From Hemibagrus wyckioides (lineage: Eukaryota > Chordata > Actinopteri > Siluriformes > Bagridae): a stretch of 64,000 nucleotides of DNA. The notes beneath the pieces are model-generated. The model searched no databases. It was not told the DNA's origin and saw only the letters and a list, made by a program, of their open reading frames with translations. Each line of letters starts with the position of its first letter. Position 1 is the stretch's first letter. Both the position numbers and the translations under genes were made by a program. The stretch spans positions 20,727,892-20,791,891 of the forward strand of contig NC_080734.1 in the NCBI RefSeq assembly GCF_019097595.1, in the 5' to 3' direction. Positions 57,244-64,000 of the stretch are shown here, piece after piece.

Positions 57244-60200
57244 CTCTAGGTGTGTGTAAAATCTTTTCCACATAGGACCTCGCGGGCGGACGTTACGCGG
57301 CCGTGAATGCTGGCGGGTTCCGGGGCCTCTATCTCGGGCCCCCGTGGGCCCAGCGGATCGGGGTAGGTGTCATTCCACGCGGGCCATGCCCCTGGACGTG
57401 GCTGCAAAATTTGGTGCGATTCAGAGCTTTGGTTCGCGAGCTACAGGCCTGGGAATTGAAATTAAAAAACATATGAATTTGAATGGGACGGATCATAGAA
57501 GGCGGCAATCCCATGACGTCACCGAAGCCTGAAGTCTGGCAAATCCCTTCAAATTCCAGGGCTCGTATCTCGGTCCCCCGGAGGGCTAGAGAGACGAGCC
57601 AGGTATCGTTGGACTCGTCTCGGCCTCCTCTACGTGCCTATAAAATCTGGAGCAGACAGCAGTTCGCGGGCGGAAGTTACGAGGCCGAGATTCCGGCCAA
57701 TTTCCGCGGCTCGTATCTCCGTCCCCCGAAGGGCTAAAGAGACCATCCATGGCTCGTTGCATTCATCTCGATCTCCCCTATCAGCTGCTCAAAGCTGGCG
57801 AGGATTGACCGCCGAGAGCGGGAGTTATGCAGCTATGAATGCTAACGTTCCATGGCCAGTATCTCAGAGCCCAAGAGGGCTATGGGGTGGATTAAAGTAG
57901 CGTTGGACTCGTCTCGCCATCCTCTAGGTGTGTGTAAAATCTTTTCCACATAGGACCTCGCGGGCGGAAGTTACGCGGCCGTAAATGCTGGCGGGTTCCG
58001 GGGCCTCTATCTCGGGCCCCCGTGGGCCCAGCGGATCGGGGTAGGTGGCTTTCCACGCGGGCTATGCCCCTGGACGTGCCTGCAAAATTTGGTGCGATTC
58101 AGTGCTTTGGTTCGCGAGCCACAGGTCTCAGATGGGGAGAAAAAAAAAAAATCAAAAAACCAAATGCGCTCTGTTTCCGCTGCCCGTATCTCGGGCCCCC
58201 GTGGCCTCAGCGGACCGTGGTAGGTGGCGTTGGACAGAGGCTCTCCCCTTAGACATGCCTGTAAAATTTGGCGTGATAGGGTGCTTGGGTTCGTGAGCCA
58301 CGGGCCTCCGAAGTGCCATATGACTTTCTGGAGCTCTTGAGAACCGGAGCGCGGACGAGGGCACGATCGAGGCCGAGGTGAGAGCGCCTAAAACGGGCAG
58401 ATTTATGCCGAATTTCCGGCTCGGTATCTCGGTCCCCTGGAGGGCTAGAGAGACGAGCCAGGTATCGTTGGACTCGTCTCGGCCTCCTCTACGAGCCTGT
58501 AAAATCTGCAGCAGACAGAAGTTCGTGGGCGGAAGTTACGAGGCCGAGATTCCGGCCAAATTCCGCGGCCCGTATCTCCGTCCCCCGAAGGGCTAAAGAG
58601 ACCATCCATGGCTCGTTGCATTCATCTCGATCTCCCCTATCAGCTGCTCAAAGCTGGCGAGGATTGACCGCCGAGAGCGGGAGTTATGCAGCTATGAATG
58701 CTAACGTTCCATGGCCAGTATCTCAGAGCCCAAGAGGGCAATGGTGTGGATTAAAGTAGCGTTGGACTCGTCTCGCCATCCTCTAGGTGTGTGTAAAATC
58801 TTGTGCACATAGGACCTCGCGGGCGGAAGTTACGCGGCCGTGAATGCTGGCGGGTTCCGGGGCCTCTATCTCGGGCCCCCGTGGGCCCAGCGGATCGGGG
58901 TAGGTGTCATTCCACGTGGGCCATGCCCCTGGACGTGGCTGCAAAATTTGGTGCGATTCAGTGCTTTGGTTCGCGAGCTACAGGCCTGGGAATTGAAATT
59001 AAAAAACCAAATGCCCTCTGTTTCCGCTGCCCGCATCTCGGGCCACCGTGGCCTCAGCGGACCGTGGTAGGTGGCGTTGGACAGAGGCTCTCCCCTTAGA
59101 CATGCCTGTAAAATTTGGCGTGATAGGGTGCTTGGGTTCGTGAGCCACGGGCCTCCGAAGTGCCATATGACTTTCTGGAGCTCTTGAGAACCGGAGCGCG
59201 GACGAGGGCACGATCGAGGCCGAGGTGAGAGCGCCTAAAACGGGCAGATTTATGCCGAATTTCCGGCTCGGTATCTCGGTCCCCTGGAGGGCTAGAGAGA
59301 CGAGCCAGGTATCGTTGGACTCGTCTCGGCCTCCTCTACGTGCCTATAAAATCTGGAGCAGACAGCAGTTCGCGGGCGGAAGTTACGAGGCCGAGATTCC
59401 GGCCAAATTCCGCGGCCCGTATCTCCGTCCCCCGAAGGGCAAAAGAGACCATCCATGGCTCGTTGCATTCATCTCGATCTCCCCTATCAGTTGCTCAAAG
59501 CTGGCGAGGATTGACCGCCGAGAGCGGGAGTTATTCAGCTATGAATGCTAACGTTCCATGGCCAGTATCTCAGAGCCCAAGAGGGCTATAGGATCGAGTC
59601 AGGCAGCGTTGGACTCGTCTCGCCATCCTCTAGGTGTGTGTAAAATCTTTTCCACATAGGACCTCGCGGGCGGAAGTTACGCGGCCGTAAATGCTGGCGG
59701 GTTCCGGGGCCTCTATCTCGGGCCCCCGAGGGCCCAGCGGATCGGGGTAGGTGTCTTTCCACGCGGGCCATGGCCCTGGACGTGCCTGCAAAATTTGGTG
59801 CGATTCAGCGCTTTGGTTCGCGAGCTACAGGCCTGGGAATTGAAATTAAAAAACATATGAATTTGAATGGAACGTATTATAGAAGGCGGCAATCCCATGA
59901 CGTCACCGAAGCCTGAAGTCTGGCAAATCCCTTCAAATTCCAAAGCTCGTATCTCGGTCCCCCGGAGGGCTAGAGAGACGAGCCAGGTATCCTTGGACTC
60001 GTCTCGGCCTCCTCTACGTGCCTATAAAATCTGGAGCAGACAGCAGTTCGCGGGCGGAAGTTACGAGGCCGAGATTCCGGCCAAATTCCGCGGCTCGTAT
60101 CTCCGTCCCCCGAAGGGCTAAAGAGACCATCCATGGCTCGTTGCATTCATCTCGATCTCCCCTATCAGCTGCTCAAAGCTGGCGAGGATTGACCGCCGAG

Positions 60201-63200
60201 AGCGGGAGTTATGCAGCTATGAATGCTAACGTTCCATGGCCAGTATCTCAGAGCCCAAGAGGGCTATGGGGTGGATTAAAGTAGCGTTGGACTCGTCTCG
60301 CCATCCTCTAGGTGTATGTAAAATCTTGTCCACATTGGACCTCGCGGGCGGAAGTTACGCGGCCGTGAATGCTGGCGGGTTCCGGGGCCTCAATCTCGGG
60401 CCCCCGTGGGCCCAGCGGATCGGGGTAGGTGGCTTTCCACGCGGGCTATGCCCCTGGACGTGCCTGCAAAATTTTGTGCGATTCAGTGCTTTGGTTCGCG
60501 AGCCACAGGTCTCAGATGGGGAGAAAAAAAAAAAATCAAAAAACCAAATGCGCTCTGTTTCCGCTGCCCGTATCTCGGGCCACCGTGGCCTCAGCGGACC
60601 GTGGTAGGTGGCGTTGGACAGAGGCTCTCCCCTTAGACATGCCTGTAAAATTTGGCGTGATAGGGTGCTTGGGTTCGTGAGCCACGGGCCTCCGAAGTGC
60701 CATATGACTTTCTGGAGCTCTTGAGAACCGGAGCGCGGACGAGGGCACGATCGAGGCCGAGGTGAGAGCGCCTAAAACGGGCAGATTTATGCCGAATTTC
60801 CGGCTCGGTATCTCGGTCCCCTGGAGGGCTAGAGAGACGAGCCAGGTATCGTTGGACTCGTCTCGGCCTCCTCTACGAGCCTGTAAAATCTGCAGCAGAC
60901 AGAAGTTCGTGGGCGGAAGTTACGAGGCCGAGATTCCGGCCAAATTCCGCGGCCCGTATCTCCGTCCCCCGAAGGGCTAAAGAGACCATCCATGGCTCTT
61001 TGCATTCATCTCGATCTCCCCTATCAGTTGCTCAAAGCTGGCGAGGATTGACCGCCGAGAGCGGGAGTTATGCAGCTATGAATGCTAACGTTCCATGGCC
61101 AGTATCTCAGAGCCCAAGAGGGCAATGGGATCGAGTCAGGCAGCGTTGGACTCGTCTCGCCATCCTCTAGGTGTGTGTAAAATCTTTTCCAGATAGGACC
61201 TCGCGGGCGGACGTTACGCGGCCGTGAATGCTGGCGGGTTCCGGGGCCTCTATCTCGGGCCCCCGTGGGCCCAGCGGATCGGGGTAGGTGTCATTCCACG
61301 CTGCCATGCCCCTGGACGTGGCTGCAAAATTTGGTGCGATTCAGTGCTTTGGTTCGCGAGCTACAGGCCTGGGAATTGAAATTAAAAAACATATGAATTT
61401 GAATGGAACGTATTATAGAAGGCGGCAATCCCATGACGTCACCGAAGCCTGAAGTCTGGCAAATCCCTTCAAATTCCAAAGCTCGTATCTCGGTCCCCCG
61501 GAGGGCTAGAGAGACGAGCCAGGTATCCTTGGACTCGTCTCGGCCTCCTCTACGTGCCTATAAAATCTGGAGCAGACAGCAGTTCGCGGGCGGAAGTTAC
61601 GAGGCCGAGATTCCGGCCAAATTCCGCGGCTCGTATCTCCGTCCCCCGAAGGGCTAAAGAGACCATCCATGGCTCGTTGCATTCATCTCGATCTCCCCTA
61701 TCAGCTGCTCAAAGCTGGCGAGGATTGACCGCCGAGAGCGGGAGTTATGCAGCTATGAATGCTAACGTTCCATGGCCAGTATCTCAGAGCCCAAGAGGGC
61801 TATGGGGTGGATTAAAGTAGCGTTGGACTCGTCTCGCCATCCTCTAGGTGTGTGTAAAATCTTGTCCACATAGGACCTCGCGGGCGGAAGTTACGCGGCC
61901 GTGAATGCTGGCGGGTTCCGGGTACTCAATCTCGGGCCCCCGTGGGCCCAGCGGATCGGGGTAGGTGGCTTTCCACGCGGGCTATGCCCCTGGACGTGCC
62001 TGCAAAATTTGGTGCGATTCAGTGCTTTGGTTCGCGAGCCACAGGTCTCAGATGGGGAGAAAAAAAAAAAATCAAAAAACCAAATGCCCTCTGTTTCCGC
62101 TGCCCGCATCTCGGGCCACCGTGGCCTCAGCGGACCGTGGTAGGTGGCGTTGGACAGAGGCTCTCCCCTTAGACATGCCTGTAAAATTTGGCGTGATAGG
62201 GTGCTTGGGTTCGTGAGCCACGGGCCTCCGAAGTGCCATATGACTTTCTGGAGCTCTTGAGAACCGGAGCGCGGACGAGGGCACGATCGAGGCCGAGGTG
62301 AGAGCGCCTAAAACGGGCAGATTTATGCCGAATTTCCGGCTCGGTATCTCGGTCCCCTGGAGGGCTAGAGAGACGAGCCAGGTATCGTTGGACTCGTCTC
62401 GGCCTCCTCTACGAGCCTGTAAAATCTGCAGCAGACAGAAGTTCGTGGGCGGAAGTTACGAGGCCGAGATTCCGGCCAAATTCCGCGGCCCGTATCTCCG
62501 TCCCCCGAAGGGCTAAAGAGACCATCCATGGCTCTTTGCATTCATCTCGATCTCCCCTATCAGTTGCTCAAAGCTGGCGATGATTGACCGCCGAGAGCGG
62601 GAGTTATGCAGCTATGAATGCTAACGTTCCATGGCCAGTATCTCAGAGCCCAAGAGGGCAATGGGATCGAGTCAGGCAGCGTTGGACTCGTCTCGCCATC
62701 CTCTAGGTGTGTGTAAAATCTTTTCCAGATAGGACCTCGCGGGCGGACGTTACGCGGTCGTAAATGCTGGCGGGTTCCGGGGCCTCTATCTCGGGCCCCC
62801 GTGGGCCCAGCGGATCGGGGTAGGTGTCTTTCCACGCAGGCCATGCCCATGAACCTGCCTGCAAAATTTGGTGCGATTCAGAGCTTTGGTTCGCGAGCTA
62901 CAGGCCTGGGAATTGAAATTAAAAAACATATGAATTTGAATGGGACGGATCATAGAAGGCGGCAATCCCATGACGTCACCGAAGACTGAAGTCTGGCAAA
63001 TCCCTTCAAATTCCAGGGCTCGTATCTCGGTCCCCCGGAGGGCTAGAGAGACGAGCCAGGTATCGTTGGACTCGGCTCGGCCTCCTCTACGTGCCTATAA
63101 AATCTGGAGCAGACAGCAGTTCGCGGGCGGAAGTTACGATGCCGAGATTCCGGCCAATTTCCGCGGCTCGTATCTCCGTCCCCCGAAGGGCTAAAGAGAC

Positions 63201-64000
63201 CATCCATGGCTCGTTGCATTCATCTCGATCTCCCCTATCAGCTGCTCAAAGCTGGCGAGGATTGACCGCCGAGAGCGGGAGTTATGCAGCTATGAATGCT
63301 AACGTTCCATGGCCAGTATCTCAGAGCCCAAGAGGGCTATGGGGTGGGTTAAAGTAGCGTTGGACTCGTCTCGCCATCCTCTAGGTGTGTGTAAAATCTT
63401 GTGCACATAGGACCTCGCGGGCGGAAGTTACGCGGCCGTGAATGCTGGCGGGTTCCGGGGCCTCTATCTCGGGCCCCCGTGGGCCCAGCGGATCGGGGTA
63501 GGTGTCATTCCACGCGGGCCATGCCCCTGGACGTGGCTGCAAAATTTGGTGCGATTCAGTGCTTTGGTTCGCGAGCTACAGGCCTGGGAATTGAAATTAA
63601 AAAACATATGAATTTGAATGGAACGTATTATAGAAGGCGGCAATCCCATGACGTCACCGAAGCCTGAAGTCTGGCAAATCCCTTCAAATTCCAAAGCTCG
63701 TATCTCGGTCCCCCGGAGGGCTAGAGAGACGAGCCAGGTATCCTTGGACTCGTCTCGGCCTCCTCTACGTGCCTATAAAATCTGGAGCAGACAGCAGTTC
63801 GCGGGCGGAAGTTACGAGGCCGAGATTCCGGCCAAATTCCGCGGCTCGTATCTCCGTCCCCCGAAGGGCTAAAGAGACCATCCATGGCTCGTTGCATTCA
63901 TCTCGATCTCCCCTATCAGCTGCTCAAAGCTGGCGAGGATTGACCGCCGAGAGCGGGAGTTATGCAGCTATGAATGCTAACGTTCCATGGCCAGTATCTC
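57244..64000. repeat. GC-rich satellite with higher-order repeat of about 1,536 bp
   Basis: The landmark CTCTAGGTGTGTGTAAAATC (with one variant, GTGTATG) recurs at 57,244, 57,921, 58,781, 59,629, 60,307, 61,166, 61,843, 62,700 and 63,379, giving spacings 677, 860, 848, 678, 859, 677, 857 and 679. Short units (S) carry CATATGAATTTGAATGG and CCATGACGTCACCGAAG. Long units (L) carry CAGATGGGGAGAAAAAAAAA and an extra 180-bp block. Within units, motifs of the form TATCTCGGTCCCCCGGAGGG recur every 140-240 bp, showing older, smaller monomers. Many 60-120-codon ORFs on both strands are period artefacts. Confidence 0.97.

Noticed and set aside
57244..64000. Protein genes in the GC-rich repeats (ORFs of 70-123 codons on both strands)
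   Set aside because: The same peptides recur with every unit and on both strands; open frames come from GC-rich, stop-poor repeats.
57244..64000. rDNA intergenic spacer
   Set aside because: GC-rich nested repeats fit such a spacer, but no 18S, 28S or 5S rRNA sequence or clear Pol I terminator motif is visible. Left as an open possibility only.

Overview
The window is vertebrate DNA, most likely from a teleost fish. It holds spliced exons of a conserved animal transporter gene, many Tc1-type DNA transposons, fish-type LINEs (L1, L2, RTE and jockey-like clades), a tRNA-derived SINE, a decayed fish endogenous retrovirus, and several kinds of satellite DNA. There is nothing bacterial: no operons, ribosome-binding sites or CRISPR array. 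The species cannot be named from the sequence alone.

Positions 1-14,640 hold the only clear host gene, read on the minus strand: the 5' two thirds of SLC5A6 (sodium-dependent multivitamin transporter). Ten coding exons lie at 10750 down to 328 and join in frame to 410 codons. The last exons lie beyond the left edge. A CCAAT box, a GC box and a splice donor around 14,426-14,594 mark a likely promoter and non-coding first exon. The introns are loaded with transposons. Intron 4 (2419-7102) consists almost wholly of three Tc1-like elements and microsatellites. Intron 1 (7790-10402) holds a Tc1 element nested in a hAT-type element that still has a perfect 8-bp target duplication.

Positions 14,640-24,400 are intergenic and full of old retroelements: two 5'-truncated L1 copies (one split by an L2 insertion and still flanked by a target duplication), a Tc1 fossil, a SINE head and a zinc-finger pseudogene fragment. 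Positions 24,468-27,957 are a 13-bp minisatellite of about 268 copies. It is open in all three forward frames and so makes a false 1,223-codon ORF. After it come a hAT-like end, a GT/GA microsatellite and a three-copy tandem repeat rich in CRE (TGACGTCA) and E-box motifs.

Positions 30,700-40,720 hold a minus-strand jockey-type LINE, a deleted Tc1 copy, an LTR-like promoter region with a compact antisense spliced ORF (the most unusual gene-like object here), a Tc1 element with IR/DR ends, and a minus-strand RTE LINE. Positions 40,719-57,143 are a 375-bp AT-rich satellite. A defective endogenous retrovirus (40,909 to about 45,200) sits in its left end, and a 50-bp-armed fold-back lies at the array edge. 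A 100-N assembly gap follows (57,144-57,243). The rest is a different, GC-rich satellite with a higher-order repeat of about 1,536 bp (678-bp and 858-bp units alternating, plus one recombinant unit).

Apart from SLC5A6 and possibly the antisense ORF at 35.1-35.9 kb, I see no sequence that looks like a functional protein gene. Many long ORFs in the repeat arrays are artefacts of repeat period.
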